Source of the DNA: Gerris lacustris
Taxonomy: Eukaryota; Arthropoda; Insecta; Hemiptera; Gerridae
Assembly (NCBI GenBank): GCA_951217055.1
Contig: OX578282.1
Span: 13,331,877 to 13,395,876 of the forward strand
Length of the DNA: 64,000 nucleotides
Reading direction: 5' to 3'
The notes below the pieces were generated by a model, which worked only from the letters and a program-made list of their open reading frames with translations, did no database searches and was not told the origin of the DNA. The translations under genes and the position numbers were made by a program. Each line of letters opens with the position of its first letter. Position 1 is the first letter of the stretch. Below are positions 43,941-56,159 of the stretch, one piece after another.

Positions 43941-45484
43941 GATGTACTATAAATTGTCTTTTGTCTTTAAATAAATTTATGTTTCAGAAATAAATTAAAT
44001 AAATTATTTTATCGAGGAACTTTTTATGATCTCGTGTCTGTCACTCTGTTCATAAATTTTACGGATATCTATTTTAGACGTCCGTAAATGTAAATATATT
44101 TTCATAGCTTTTGTATTGTTATATCTATCTTATTATGCTAAATTTTGAACTCATGTGATCATACGTCCAGTGATTGTATGTGAGGAATCTATGAGCCAAA
44201 CTCTTTGAAGGACTTTTTTATACTACTTGCTTCGTTTCCATTCTGACAAGTTCCAGGCACATGTTACACGTAATTGTTCACAATTTTTTCATTTCCCTGC
44301 TAATTCTGCAACATTTGTATAGACAGAGGTCTAGAGTTCAAGACTTCAGTTCAGTTTGTACTGTGATTCCCAGTGTTTCTTGAGTGATTTGTCAAGTTGA
44401 GCGTATATGGACGGCTCAGCTACTTCTGCTTTTGTGGTAATGGCATATACTACGTACTATGAACTTTTAAGAAAAAACGAAAACGACCGAGATGGTGGAT
44501 TTGGAGTATTTTAGAGAAAAGGCATTTTACATTTAGACCACTCCATCTCAAAACACTAGCACTGACGCATAACTGAAAATATACATTAACCCCAAATGAG
44601 AGAGCATGTGTAAGGTTTGGTTATGGTTTGGACAGCGAGTATAGACTGCACTGCGAATGCACCATTCCCCGGGATATGTTGCAAATTGTTTCCATTGCCC
44701 GTGGCCGTGGCAATGAGCTTAGTTTTATAATTAGAAATACAAGTAAAATTAAGTAAATAAGGTTATTATTTCTATTTAGATAATTTATTATGTCTATTTG
44801 AAGATCAACAAATCAAAACAAACATTTATTTTTATTGAAATAAATGTGGTTGCCTTAGTTTAGCAATACAAAATCATTTCGAGGTTTGTCGTCTTCGCCG
44901 GCGGGACAGTATGATTGAGTAATGCTTAATCGACTTAAATCACTGTTGTCTAATCAAAAAAGAATACACTTAACCCTAATGATGTCTAGGGTTAGCGAAA
45001 TATAGCAGATTTAAAAATTAATTAAAAATCTCTAAAGACCTGATTAGAAGGGGATTAGCAACATAGTACATATTTTAGTATTTACTATCCCTATAATAAC
45101 ATTATCCTTCTGATACGAGTTTAAAATTGAATATTCAATGTCATACATGGGAAGATAGTAGAAGCTTGCACATAAATTAAATCAACATTTATTTTTGTGA
45201 ATTAGGAATTAGGATTACAATTAATTAATTAGGATTGTAGTATAGCATAATTCATATACTCGAGTAGTGTCCCAACGGCGACGACTCACCTCAAAACGAT
45301 TTGTTATTGCTAAGCTAAGGTAACCGCATTTATTCTAATAAAATGAAATGTTTGTTTTGATTTGTTGATCTTTTAATAGATATAATAAGTTATCTAAATT
45401 ACTTGAGAAATGATAAGAGTATTGATAGAGGTTATCTTGATAAATAAATAGTCTCTCCACAGAAGATTTGTTTATTTATCAAAA
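43941..45484. other. No gene recognised
   Basis: AT-rich. A GC-richer patch at 44640-44720 has no frame I recognise. Confidence 0.4.
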
Positions 45485-45515
45485 CAGCTTTAGGCTTTTA
45501 TAAAACCATCATCAG
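45485..45515 (-). ncRNA. Hammerhead-like motif, Penelope type, degenerate
   Basis: The minus strand reads CUGAUGA, a perfect stem GGUUUU-AUA-AAAGCC type, then UAAAGC in place of GAAAC. Downstream, 'ttgataaataaac' recurs inverted at 45440-45480. Probably an inactive pseudo-LTR relic. Confidence 0.4.
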
Positions 45516-45624
45516 TGCCTATGAACAGACACTTGGCGATAAAACTCAGGTACTAACATATAAAAAAATCTAATAAAACCTAAAAAAATAAGAGTAAAAA
45601 ACGACTTTAGTTGGAATTAATCAT

Positions 45625-45800
45625 AATAGGTATGTTCCAACCACCAGTTTGGAATCAGTTTCGAATTAGTCCGAGATCGACGTAATGCGCATGCTCGATC
45701 ATTGCTCAGTTGGGAATTTATTTGTGATTTCGTTTTGTTGGAACGCTCCTGAACTCGAACCAAACTGTTTAGTGGGGTAGGTTTTAGCACTGTTATCAGC
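45625..45800. repeat. MITE fragment related to 41601-41731
   Basis: 'ggtatgttccaaccaccagt' at the left and 'ttgttggaacgctcctgaac' within match the short MITE family loosely. Right end not fixed. Confidence 0.4.
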
Positions 45801-46369
45801 ACAACTAGTTGAGTTGATCGTTTATGTGATTTTTTGTTCCTGTGCTATCAAAAATACCTGAACTTATTAAATATTAAAGATGTGGATGAGTCCATAGTTG
45901 ATGAAGATAAGTACCAGTCGCTTAAATCAGGGCCTGATTTAGGCCAAGGCGACCGCCTAGGCGCTCACACAACAAGGGGGGGGGGGGAGGCACACTAAAA
46001 AAATTCATTTTCTAATACTAATTAACTTCGGTAAGCTCTAAAGTTGGAAGTAAAACCTACATACTCATAGAGGATATTATGACGAAAACACGTGAAAAAT
46101 GTTTATTTGATACATCAATTCTCGATTTCATTTCGATTTACGCAATTCACAATTTTCGGGCTTACTGTGGTGAGCCAGTTATAGCAGTCTCGGCACACTA
46201 GTATTTTTATTGATATAGTCCTCCTACATGGTCTTTAGTTTTAAAAAAAGAAATATCTTAGTCCAGTTAACGAAAGAAACATTACGGAACTAAATCGGAT
46301 TGTTTCGATATTTGTTTGAAAATGAAATAAGTATCAAAAGTCCATCTTGGAAAAATAATAAAATAGGCA

Positions 46370-46596
46370 CTTCTTTAGATTGTTACTCCCCTTATAAAAA
46401 AAACAGAGGGGAGTAACAATCTAAAGAAGGTGTACGGAATGTTTTTCTTTAGACTGTTACTCCCCTTATAAAAAATTAAGTGTGATATTCCTTTGTCCCA
46501 AAGTACATTGGACTGAAAATTCCTTTTTCTTAATAGTTATTTAGTCAATGTCATTTATATTCTAAAACAACATAGGGGAGTAACAATCTAAAGAAG
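46370..46596. mobile_element. Two adjacent copies of a MITE with cttctttagattgttactcc ends
   Basis: 46370-46429 is an almost pure hairpin of the two ends. 46445-46596 has the same ends (ttctttagactgttactccc; aggggagtaacaatctaaag) around about 105 bp. The first looks like an internally deleted version of the second. Confidence 0.8.
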
Positions 46597-47368
46597 TACC
46601 ATAAAATGTATAATAGCTGCTTACTTTAAAATTTATATGATTAAAAATAACTTTCTGTGCCAAAAAGAGTTTAAAATATTAGTACAGGTATTTATTTCAC
46701 TTTTAAATAGAGCTAGTTTAACTAAATAGTTAACACAATAATACTTTCCTATAGTTATAAAAGAAACTACACCATAATTAACACTTTTGCAAACCTTTAA
46801 GTCTAGATAATGTGACATTGAACAATCTGAATCTCAGATTTTATCATAGTTTCCTATTCCTATGATATTCTTGGAACGAAGTTCCTTATGGCACGTTCTG
46901 GAGCCCGGGAGTGAATCCGAAAAAAACGACCAAAATCACCGTCACAAAATCACCGGAACAAAATCACCGTCACGCAAAATCCGTCACGAAATCTACAGAT
47001 GACGATAACTTGAGTAAAAGCTCACCGAGTTGGATGAAATTAGGTACACATGTTCATTTTACCAATGCCCAGGGTGAGTTCGTCAGAAATAGTTATCCGC
47101 CCAAGCGTTCACGCGCAACGCTCGCGTAAACTTAAGTTTCAAAACGACGGGAAAAAATGTTATTAAGAAAGCCTGTTCCTTGACTTTTTTTGATTATTTT
47201 TGTTATATGTCAAAATGTCACTTGGTTTTGTAAATATAGAAAATATAATCACGGTCTTGTTAAAAGTAAAATTGATCTGTTCTGACGATTATTCCAATAT
47301 ATTTGGTATATTATTATAATACTGCGTACTGAATCCAAGAAAAAATCATCTATTTAATGAGACAAACT

Positions 47369-50300
47369 GAAATGAAATGAAATGAAAATGAAATGCCATT
47401 TATTGTTTAGAAAAAACATTACATGCTGTACAATACTATTTTACAAATATTCATAATAAACAAATCGGCTAATGCCGTGGCGCCTTAGCGGCTATGAGGT
47501 TACTTATGCTATAATATACATATATTTATCACAAGTAAGAATATATATAAAGGATATATATATGTATGTACATACATATACATATACATATACACATACG
47601 TACACATACATACATATACACACACATACATACACCTACACACATACACATATACATACATACATGCATTACGCACATATGTATACAATACATACACCCA
47701 CATATAAATATCTACATATTTTATAGTTTATGACATAAATATTATGTCACGATAATTTGCTAAATATACAATCTGAAAAAAACATTAAACAATATATACA
47801 TTTTTGAAAAACTTTAACAAAATTTTAAAAAATAACACTTTAACACAAAAAGATTGGATTATTTTTATTAATACTGTTTAATTTAAAAAATATAATTCAA
47901 TACAACACATTATGATTTTGTCCTTATTTGTTTTATTTTCAAATATTAATTTTTAATCTTATTTCTTTATTTTATTTTATTTTTTTTTTTTTCTTTATTT
48001 TTTTTATTTATTTATTTATTTATTATTATTATTTTATTTTTATTTTTTATTATTATTTTTTTTTTTTATTTTTTTTAGTTATTTTGTTTCTCAATTTAAA
48101 AATATTGTTATTTATTTAAGCCAAACTTGTGAGAAGACATGCTTCATACGATCCCACTCTGGACGTTCCCTTGCCACTCTTTGCCATGTTTCCTTGCCAC
48201 AACACTTTCTCATCTCTTCGTCCCATCTTGCTACAGGTCTTCCTCTTCCTCTCTTCTTCTCCCATGGGTGCCACTGTAACAAAGCCTTGGACCATCGTCC
48301 ATCGTTTCTTCTGGCTAAATGACCGGCCCACCCCCATTTCCTTTCAACCATTATCTTCCCAATGTCTTCCATCTCGGTCTTGCTTCTCAGCCACTCATTC
48401 GATTTCTTCTCTCTCCTTGTAATCTTCAGCATACTACGTTCCATTTGTCTCTGGGTTACTCGCATCTTTTCTATTACTTTCTGTGTTAGCACCCAGGTCT
48501 CCACGCCATACATCAGCACCGGCAGTACGCATTTATTCCATAATTTTTTCTTGTGGAGCATTGGTACGTCCGAACGGAATATTGGCCTGTACTTATTATA
48601 ACATGCCCATCCCAGAGCAACTCTTCTCCTTACTTCCTCCTCTTCTCCTCCGTGATCAGAGATCATCTGTCCTAGATATGTGTAGGTACTAACCTTTTCT
48701 ATTAATTGGTCTTCCAGCTCTATTCCTTCGATATCTTCACAGTTTATAACCATAATCTTAGTTTTCTTGCAGTTCATGGTTAGTCCTATTCTCTTTACTT
48801 CCTCCGTTAGGTCTCCTATCATATTCTGCATTTCTACTTTACTTTTCCCAATTAAAACTATATCGTCGACGAACTTCATGATATTAAATCTTTCTCCATT
48901 TATATTTATTCCGAACTGATTCCAGTCAAGCTTTCTACAGGCTGCCTCTAGAACCACAAGGAAGATGTTTGCAGACACCACGTCTCCCTGTCTGGTACCT
49001 CTTTTGACAGCAACCTCCGCTGTACAGTTTTTATGTTCTACAATTAATGTCATACCTTCGTAGATTAACTCTATTATTTTTACGTAGCCTTCTTCAACTC
49101 CAGCTTCCCTTAGAGATTTAATTATCGCTGATGTTTTGATGGAGTCAAACGCTTTTGCGAAGTCGATAAAACATATAACGACTGGGAACTTGTACTGTTT
49201 TGAGGCTTTTATAAGCTGTTTGAGAGCGAATATATTATCAAGAGTGGAAAACCCTCTCCTGAAACCTGTCTGGTCGATATTTACATTTTCAAATATTTTC
49301 TTTTCTATTCGGCGGTTTATTATAGACATGAATATTTTGTAAAACGCTGGTAGTAGACATATCGGCCTGTAATTACCTATGTTTAATCGGTCTCCTTTTT
49401 TGAAAATCAGAAGTAATTTTGATTTTAACCACGACTCAGGCACCCCTCCGGATGTTATACATTTATTATAGAACTCAGTTAGTACAGATACCAAGAGTTC
49501 ACCTCCTGCTTTGATATGTTCATTTTTTATTCCATCCATACCTCCGGCCTTTCCAGTCTTCAGTTTTTTTATGACGTTTCTTACTTCGTCCTGTAGTATA
49601 TTTGGGATATCTTCTTGCCTATCGTCGCATCTTTCTACTACTTCGCCCTCTACGCTTCCGCTTTTTCTTTCCTCATCATTATAGAGCTTGCTATAGAAAG
49701 TTTGAATTATATTAAGTATCCCCTCCTTATCTGTAATGATTTTGCTATTCGTTATACCATTTTCCCCTCCTTCTTCTATTTCTTTCATTGCCGATATAAC
49801 TCCTCTTCCAGTTCTTTGCTTGTTCCAAATCTTTTTGACTCCTTCGTTGTTTTGTAAAGCTTTATTTATTTCTTCTATTCTCTTTTGTATACTCCACTCC
49901 TTTATTTTCTTTCTGATAAGTTTCGACAGCTCCGCAAATTCTATTATTCCGTTCCCTTTTCTTTTCATTTTTCTTCTTCTTTCCATCAGTTTTCTTATAT
50001 CCTTAGGGAGCTTCTCTTTAATTTGATCATGTTTTGAAAGGATTTTTTCAGCTGCCACCCTAAGACCATTGATAATTGTTACATTTGCGTTTTCAATATC
50101 CGTAAAATCATCTAGTTTCTCAATTTTTTCTCTAAAACAACTTTGAAATTCTTTGGATTCATCTTCATCTAATTTAATATTTTTCATGGAATGCTTATTT
50201 TGCCAAAATTTTCTTGAGACATGTAATTTGAGTTTTGCTTTTAATGCTATGTGGTCACTTCCAAGATTCAGACTGTCGTCTGTTTCGACATCAAGAAACA

Positions 50301-50543
50301 TACTTTTTTTATTAGATAGGATAAAATCGATTTGGTTTCTAGTTTTCCCATCTGGGCTTAACCAAGTCCATTTCTTATCTTCGTGTTTCTGAAAAAAGGT
50401 ATTTAGAACATATAATGAGTTTGATTCAGCGAATTCTACAAGCCGGTCTCCTCTTTGATTCCTTTTTCCTAACCCGTGAATGCCTACTGATTTTCCCTCT
50501 TTTCCTTTGCCAATTTTACTGTTAAAGTCCCCCATTACAATAG
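47369..50543 (-). mobile_element. RTE-type LINE, 5'-truncated
   Basis: Flanked by a 14-bp target duplication TAATGAGACAAACT (47355-47368 and 50544-50557). The 5' end (50543) lies within the endonuclease domain. The 3' part after the stop (47369-48111) holds T-rich (minus-strand A-rich) sequence, a (TA/CA)n microsatellite at 47530-47720 and ends in (attt/c)n-like repeats rather than a pure poly(A), as often in RTE elements. Confidence 0.9.
48112..50535 (-). CDS. RTE-type LINE endonuclease (partial)-reverse transcriptase
   Basis: 807 open codons, probably cut at the front by 5' truncation. Residues 1-110 are the C-terminal half of an apurinic-type endonuclease: GDFNSKIG, QIDFILSNK and LGSDH carry its catalytic Asp/Asn and the final SDH. 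Residues about 320-600 are the reverse transcriptase: SKLLLIFKKGD, NYRPICLLP, FIDFAKAFDSI (catalytic Asp 458), RGTRQGD, KFVDDIVLIG (catalytic Asp 557 and 558). Residues 725-807 (KWGWAGHLARRNDGRW, RGRGRPVARWDEEMR) match the usual C-terminal tail of this group. The protein nicks target DNA and copies the element RNA there. The missing endonuclease front makes this copy unable to move itself, though its frame is unbroken, which points to youth. Confidence 0.9.
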   Translation of the reverse strand: MGDFNSKIGKGKEGKSVGIHGLGKRNQRGDRLVEFAESNSLYVLNTFFQKHEDKKWTWLSPDGKTRNQIDFILSNKKSMFLDVETDDSLNLGSDHIALKAKLKLHVSRKFWQNKHSMKNIKLDEDESKEFQSCFREKIEKLDDFTDIENANVTIINGLRVAAEKILSKHDQIKEKLPKDIRKLMERRRKMKRKGNGIIEFAELSKLIRKKIKEWSIQKRIEEINKALQNNEGVKKIWNKQRTGRGVISAMKEIEEGGENGITNSKIITDKEGILNIIQTFYSKLYNDEERKSGSVEGEVVERCDDRQEDIPNILQDEVRNVIKKLKTGKAGGMDGIKNEHIKAGGELLVSVLTEFYNKCITSGGVPESWLKSKLLLIFKKGDRLNIGNYRPICLLPAFYKIFMSIINRRIEKKIFENVNIDQTGFRRGFSTLDNIFALKQLIKASKQYKFPVVICFIDFAKAFDSIKTSAIIKSLREAGVEEGYVKIIELIYEGMTLIVEHKNCTAEVAVKRGTRQGDVVSANIFLVVLEAACRKLDWNQFGININGERFNIMKFVDDIVLIGKSKVEMQNMIGDLTEEVKRIGLTMNCKKTKIMVINCEDIEGIELEDQLIEKVSTYTYLGQMISDHGGEEEEVRRRVALGWACYNKYRPIFRSDVPMLHKKKLWNKCVLPVLMYGVETWVLTQKVIEKMRVTQRQMERSMLKITRREKKSNEWLRSKTEMEDIGKIMVERKWGWAGHLARRNDGRWSKALLQWHPWEKKRGRGRPVARWDEEMRKCCGKETWQRVARERPEWDRMKHVFSQVWLK

Positions 50544-50689
50544 TAATGAGACAAACTACTTTATTTTATTTTTTTTTTTTTTAGTAAAACGAACACCGAC
50601 ACTGTTATGAAGTGATAAAGATCGCTAAATTTATTAAAGTGGACCCAAACGTTTAAAATAAAGAAAACTACGTTTTGACCGATATCTTC

Positions 50690-50695
<6 letters not shown>

Positions 50696-50742
<47 letters not shown>

Positions 50743-52402
50743 CCGGGGGGACAAGTCCCAGAGACATAGACCACCAATTGGATCCTTTGAACAAACCCGG
50801 ATTGTAGAAGGTATCTTCCCTCTTTATTTCTTTGACCTCTACTCCCCTAACAAGTTTACTCCGTGACAGAAAGTCAGCATCTTGTTAGTGGGTATCTCTT
50901 TAAGTTCCCTTATTGGAACATTTGCCTCTCCGAAGATGAGCCATCTGTGCTTTATCAGTCCTGGGCAGTTGCACAACAGATGTAAGGGAGTTTCTTCTTC
51001 CTCTCCACACAGCCTACAAGTTGATTCGTTTACCAGACCTAGAAGCTGTAAATGCCTGTTCAACCGGCAGTGGCCAGTCAGGAATCCCGTCAGTCTCTGA
51101 CACGACTTTTTGTTTAGACTTAGTATGTTTCTAGTAAGTCCACGCGAGGGTCCCTTCAAAAACATTTTTGACTGCCTCATCCTGGGTGACTTTTCCCAGC
51201 TTTCCTGAAAATCTCTCTGGAGAAAGTTCTTCAAAGTTGTCTTAGTAGAACAACGTGCGATACCCACGATGGGCTCTGGAGCAGAGGGGATTGTTCCGGA
51301 GCCTTGTCTAGCCAGAAGATCCGCTTTTTCATTTCCCTCAATGCCTTTGTGTCCTGGCACCCAGAGAAGTTGTACCTCATTTACCTCAGAAAGAGCCTCC
51401 AGTGTTTCTTTGCACTCTAAGACTAACTTGGAAGTACATTTGGGTGAAGTCAGTGATTTGATGGCTGCCTGACTGTCCGAACAGATATAAATTTGTCTAT
51501 TCTGACCTTTTTCCTTGCCCAAAATCGTTTGGGTACAGGCAAGTATAGCATACACTTCAGCTTGAAACACTGTTGCATGTTTTCCTAGACTGATGCTGAT
51601 CTCACACCTGGGGTCTGCACAATAGACTCCAGCTCCTGACAGTTCATCTATTCGGGATCCGTCCGTATACCACACATCGGTACCCGTGCTAGGTACAATT
51701 GTCCTGTTTCCTTCCCAATCCATAATAGAAGGAATAGAAGAGCTCCAGGAGCACTTAAATTGCCACCTGGCAATGCAGTAATCTTGTATCATGACTGCCG
51801 TAGGGCATCTTTCAAGTAGCAGTTCCCATGCCCTCTCATGTCCGCCTCGGTTGTAGTAACCCAACCATAGACCGCTGCAGTGGAGTCGATATGATGCTGT
51901 CATAGCTTCATATCGAATGAATAGGTCTAATGGTGGAAGTCCCGCCAGTACCTCTAATGCTAGGGACGGTGCTGTCCTCATCGCTCCTAGAATTCCAAGA
52001 CAAGCCGTCCTCTGAATATGCTCTAAGTTCTTCTTTCCTGACGACAGTTCGGTTCTTGGCCACCAAACCACACAAGCATATGAAAGAATAGGTCTAACTA
52101 TTGCCGTGTAGATCCAGTGTATGACTTTTGGCTTAAGGCCCCAAGATGGGCCAATGGCCCTCCTACATACCCAAAAAGCTGCCTGGGCTTTATTAATCTT
52201 ACTTTCTAGGTGACTTGCCCAGTTGAGCTTCCTGTCCAGAATGACTCCTAGGTACTTAACTGTATCTGATAGCTCGAGACTCTTTCCTCCCAGGTACAAA
52301 GTTCGAAGACCATCAAGTTTCCTTTTCCTTGTAAAAGGTACCACCACAGTTTTTTCCGGGTTTACCCCTAGACTGTTTCTCCAGTTCCAGTTCTTAATCG
52401 GG
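50696..52402 (-). mobile_element. RNase-H-bearing LINE (I/LOA-like), 5'-truncated
   Basis: A 43-bp T-run (50696-50738) is the poly(A) tail on the minus strand. The element 5' end at about 52402 abuts family F (gttaaggcaaaattaag). I see no clear target duplication, and the family F sequence expected between the two flanks (about 290 bp by comparison with 63540-63860) is missing. Confidence 0.8.
50839..52402 (-). CDS. LINE reverse transcriptase C-terminus with RNase H and zinc knuckle
   Basis: The open frame continues upstream of 52347 to the junction with family F, so no start codon is known. Residues (counted from 52347) 31-98 are the end of the reverse transcriptase (KYLGVILDRKLNWASHL, RPILSYACVVWW). 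An RNase H domain at about 224-350 has its acidic residues in YTDGS (229), AEVYA (264), CSDSQ (291) and EKADLL (343), plus WVPGHKGIEGNEKAD. A CCHC finger (C444, C447, H456, C461) closes the protein. Only LINEs of the I, LOA and related groups carry RNase H here. The polymerase core and endonuclease are lost by truncation, so it is inactive, but the frame is unbroken. Confidence 0.88.
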
Positions 52403-52600
52403 TTTCTTAATTTTGCCTTAACTCTGCTAGGTACAAACAGTTCGTTACTTTTAATTGTGTTTCTTTTCTAACTCCGCTATGTATAAGTAGTTAGCAATGT
52501 ATACGTACTTAGCAGTGTGATTTTAAAATTTATATTTAATGAAAAATGTAAGGAACTTCGTTCCTACCGGGTGTCCCGCGACACCACACGTATTTTTTTA

Positions 52601-54660
52601 TTTAATTTATGTGCATATGATAACTTAAAGCTGAATTTCTTCTCGAGTATGACATAAAATATTCGTTATTATTTCTTTGAATTGTCGTATAAGTTTATAA
52701 TTATTGCAAAAGCAATTAATTATTATAAGATCTTATAAATGAAGAGGTAAAAGGTTTTTCCCAAGGTAATTACGTGCGAAACTCTGCAACACTATCATCT
52801 CTCCGGTAAACTTTATCATTTTCACTGGAGGCTCGGGTAATTCCGTAAAACATCGTTAGCTCCCCCCCCCCCCCTTCTCTTTTTAGCATCATCTCTAAAC
52901 CACACAAACTTTTAACTTCATTAACATTAAATTTATTACTACAGCAACTTCATCCTTATAACTAATTTTAATGTTGAATATAATTATTATTATTATGGTC
53001 TTCCTTTGAAATTTTGTATAATGGTCATTTAATTTGCATTATATTATAACGCAACCACTTTTTATGTATCTGAATATAATTATAAAAAGGATGTCATAAT
53101 ATTAAATAAGATATTAAAGTAGTTTTAAATTTTTTGAATTATTTTTCTTATTACAGCTTATCTCGCAGGATTTAAAATTATTGAATGACTCTATGGCTAT
53201 TTTTAACGCATTCGAAAAATAAGGGCCTTTTGATCATAAAAGAAATGTATTCTTTAGAAAGTTTTTATTGGTGGTTTTAGTTTCCTAAGCACTTTTTGTG
53301 GAACTGCAACAGCTTCCTTAACCTGCATAGAAATTCACCACTTGGGAATTGATCTAGTTTTCAACGGCGGTCTTAAGTTCCAAGTCGTCTTAAAGTGGGC
53401 ACATAGTTATCAACCAATTGAGATTAAATTTGACAACATTTATCGCAAAAATTACTTTTTACAAAGTAGTCTACCAAATCTACATATTGTTTTAGTTTCT
53501 CGAAGGAGTTTCATGGGTTTAAAATGAGTGAAGAATAGTTACACCTCGCCATTATCATGAATTATGTGAAGAAGAGGCTCGTCCCACATGAAATATATTT
53601 TTTTTATTTTACTCCAACTTGTGGATCAACATACAATTTCAACCACCAAACTATCCACAGACGATAAACATTGACTTTAAAATGGCATATTGGCCTGGCT
53701 GAAAACCAAGTTGATTGTCCTAACCAGCCGTAAACCCGTCAAGTGCAAGAAGAGGATTTAAGCACTACATGCAAACAGTCCATGAACTGGTTGGTTTTGG
53801 TCCATAAACTTGACACAACTTCCAGCATTTGGGCAGCTGATACTCCTGCTTGAACTCAATAATAGAATTACTGCTTGCACTTTTTCTGCTTGCAACAATT
53901 TTCGCGGACATTGTTCTCTGCATCCACCGACAGGCAAACGACTGAAACGACTACTGAACTGAAGCAATAACTTCAGTAGCTTCAGAAAGAATAAGTAGAT
54001 GGCGCTGCATGCGTAGAACTTTGATTAGGCGCACCAATGTATTAATAAAAGAAAACCACCATATATAGATTAAGTATTACATTATTTCAAAATATGTAAT
54101 ATATTACATCATTTGAAAACCTTAATGATGTTATGCAATAGAAACATATAATATGCAGTGGTTTAATAAATGTCATTTTGGTCCAAACTTTTCACCTATT
54201 CGAATTTTTACAGAATTAATAATGAGATGTGGCAATAAACCCGTTTTTATTGCTTTTTTCAGCCCAAACGCATACCTATATTATTTGAGTTTAAAAAAGT
54301 TTTTTTCGAGTTTTTAATTGGAATTTACTCCATACATGTTTTTTGAGTAAATTTTTATTAAAATCGTCCAATTAAGAGAGGAATCAAAGTTTTTCCGGGG
54401 ATTATGCTTGCTTCTGCCGTTATTATTGAAGCAGTTAAAATGTTTCCTTAAGTTGAGCTCACAATAAAAAATACATTTTATAAACTTTTTATTAAACCTC
54501 TTTTCTAATAAATAAAATTATTATTCTTTTATTTGCCTTTAGCTGAAATAAAAGAGAAAAGCTTTTTTTTAGATCAAACATTTCAAAATGATAAAATTTT
54601 CTTGAAGTACCTACCTATATTTAATTATTCGTTCTATTTTTATTTTTATTTTTTAATTTT
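52601..54660. other. No gene recognised
   Basis: AT-rich, with a C-run at 52862-52874. The segment 53700-54010 is GC-richer and has a 69-codon minus-strand frame with no domain I recognise. Confidence 0.4.
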
Positions 54661-55215
54661 AGCTTCCGAGCTTACCAAAGATAACTAAAAATACGTCATC
54701 GTTCAAAAGAACGAAAATGTGTTATGTGCCCGATTTAAAAATTCCAAGAAAGAAATCCGTTTCAGATAACATTGTAATATTTGTGCCTCCATGCCATTCT
54801 ATCTCTCTGTTTATCAGTCTGCCTGTTGTACAATTATTGAGAACCAGCATTTCTAAAAAAGTACTCGTCTGATTTTAATGGAATTTGGATGGTAGGTCAT
54901 AATTAGCCCGTTTTTCAGCCTGCTCCGCCCATATATGTTTCTCTTTCACATGCGCACCCAATCATACATTTATTTACAATATCTTAAAAAGTACTCGGTA
55001 AATTCAAATTGTACCGGCCAGGCCGAGATTATGAGCCACCTCAAACCACCTCTAACCACTTCTAACCCCCCTTTAGGAAATTCTCTGGCCCGTACAATAT
55101 GAATTAGCCTAAGTGAGTAATCATCTGATGTTTAAGAAATTTAGATGGTATATCGAACGTAGCCCACAGATAGTTCCATATTAATGTCAACCACCTGCAC
55201 TCTTAAAATTTTGCT
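54661..55215 (+). repeat. Family C repeat
   Basis: 'agcttccgagcttaccaaag', 'caaaagaacgaaaatg', 'aagaaagaaatccgtttcag', 'ttttaatggaatttggatgg', 'taggtcataattagccc', 'tcacatgcgcaccca'. A duplicated 'cacctctaaccac' stretch interrupts it at 55035-55085. Confidence 0.7.
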
Positions 55216-55367
55216 AAATTTATACTTTTTTAGCGAATTTCTATTGGAAAAAATTCGCTAATAGAGCCACTGGCATGGTGGGACTGTGCCCAAAATACGT
55301 TTCATGGGTCCCTGATTACGGAAAAATAGGTTTTACAAAACTTTATATATTATATATGTATACATAA

Positions 55368-55592
55368 GTTATAATTAAATATTTGCAAAGAGGTTTTTTA
55401 AAAACTTTTATTAAATAATTACAACAAAATTAAGTTTAACAACACGAGGTTGGAGCTTAGCAGTGACAATAAATACTTATATGTAATAAGGTATAACTAA
55501 GGCTGATCGGCGACCGTTCTATACTCCCTTTTATAGTTGAGATTAATGCTGACTCCGGTCTAGTAGATGCAGCAGTATTTAGTCAGTTAACT
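55368..55592 (-). repeat. Gypsy/errantivirus-type LTR candidate
   Basis: On the minus strand it begins AGTTAAC right after a purine tract (GGATGGAGG), has a TATA-like CTATAAAAGGG (55525-55536) and an AATAAA signal at about 55412-55417. The 3' border near 'TATAACT' (55368) is a guess. AGTTAAC starts and purine tracts are typical of gypsy-like elements. Confidence 0.5.
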
Positions 55593-55601
55593 CCTCCATC
55601 C

Positions 55602-55931
55602 TTAGAATGAAGCTTCCCCTGGAAGATCAATGGTCGAAGGGTGAAGATTTTTCCTTGGTCCTGGTGTTGGTTGGTTTGCGTCTAGAAGATTGATGAATCT
55701 TCTCCTGTGTCGTATCAGGAGGAGGACTATACCTAGAAGGATGATGTACAGGAGACCAGTCCATATGCTGGGGATGTGATAAGTAAAGGTGTGTTGGCCT
55801 GTAGATATGGGATGCCACGGTGAAAGAATTAGATCCTTAGAATTTAATGATTTTAAGTTTATCGTAATATTGGGTTCTTGGTGTGACGTAAGTTGTAGGA
55901 ATATTTCTGGTAAAATGTGATGTATATATAT
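55602..55931 (-). pseudogene. Envelope-like protein C-terminus of a gypsy/errantivirus-type element
   Basis: About 109 open codons on the minus strand ending at a TAA (55602-55604) a few bases before the purine tract and LTR. It shows an ectodomain tail, one strongly hydrophobic segment of about 18 residues (IWTGLLYIILLG .. LLLI), a basic stop-transfer run RHRRR and a cytoplasmic tail of about 37 residues. This position and layout fit a retroviral-type env membrane anchor. The upstream part is lost in a (TAA)n/(TA)n tract. Only this end remains, so it is inert. No sequence motif names a subfamily. Confidence 0.6.
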
Positions 55932-55994
55932 TTAATTTAATAATAATAATAATAGTAATAACAACAATTATTATTGTTGTTAAATTATTGATTT

Positions 55995-56052
55995 AGAAAT
56001 CCGCTAGAAATACATTATACATATATATATACAAATACATAAATATAAATAC

Positions 56053-56135
<83 letters not shown>

Positions 56136-56159
56136 TTATAGTATTTCTAGCGGATTTCT
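55995..56159. mobile_element. Small inverted-repeat element around a (TA)n tract
   Basis: 19-bp perfect ends AGAAATCCGCTAGAAATAC at 55995 and its inverse at 56141-56159 surround (TA)n. The following segment 56156-56300 (tgtaagtacgatagctctcg) recurs in direct orientation at 57043-57175. Confidence 0.75.

Larger units (their letters stand above)
46874..52600 (+). repeat. Family F repeat split by two LINE insertions
   Basis: The left end 'ttggaacgaagttccttatg' is at 46874 and the right end 'gtaaggaacttcgttcctac' at about 52550-52570. Family F blocks are found at 46874-47368, 50558-50695 and 52403-52600. The RTE LINE entered between the first two and the second LINE between the last two. Confidence 0.75.

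Noticed and set aside
48129..50392. Several plus-strand ORFs opposite the RTE LINE
   Set aside because: Antisense shadows of the 807-codon reverse transcriptase frame.
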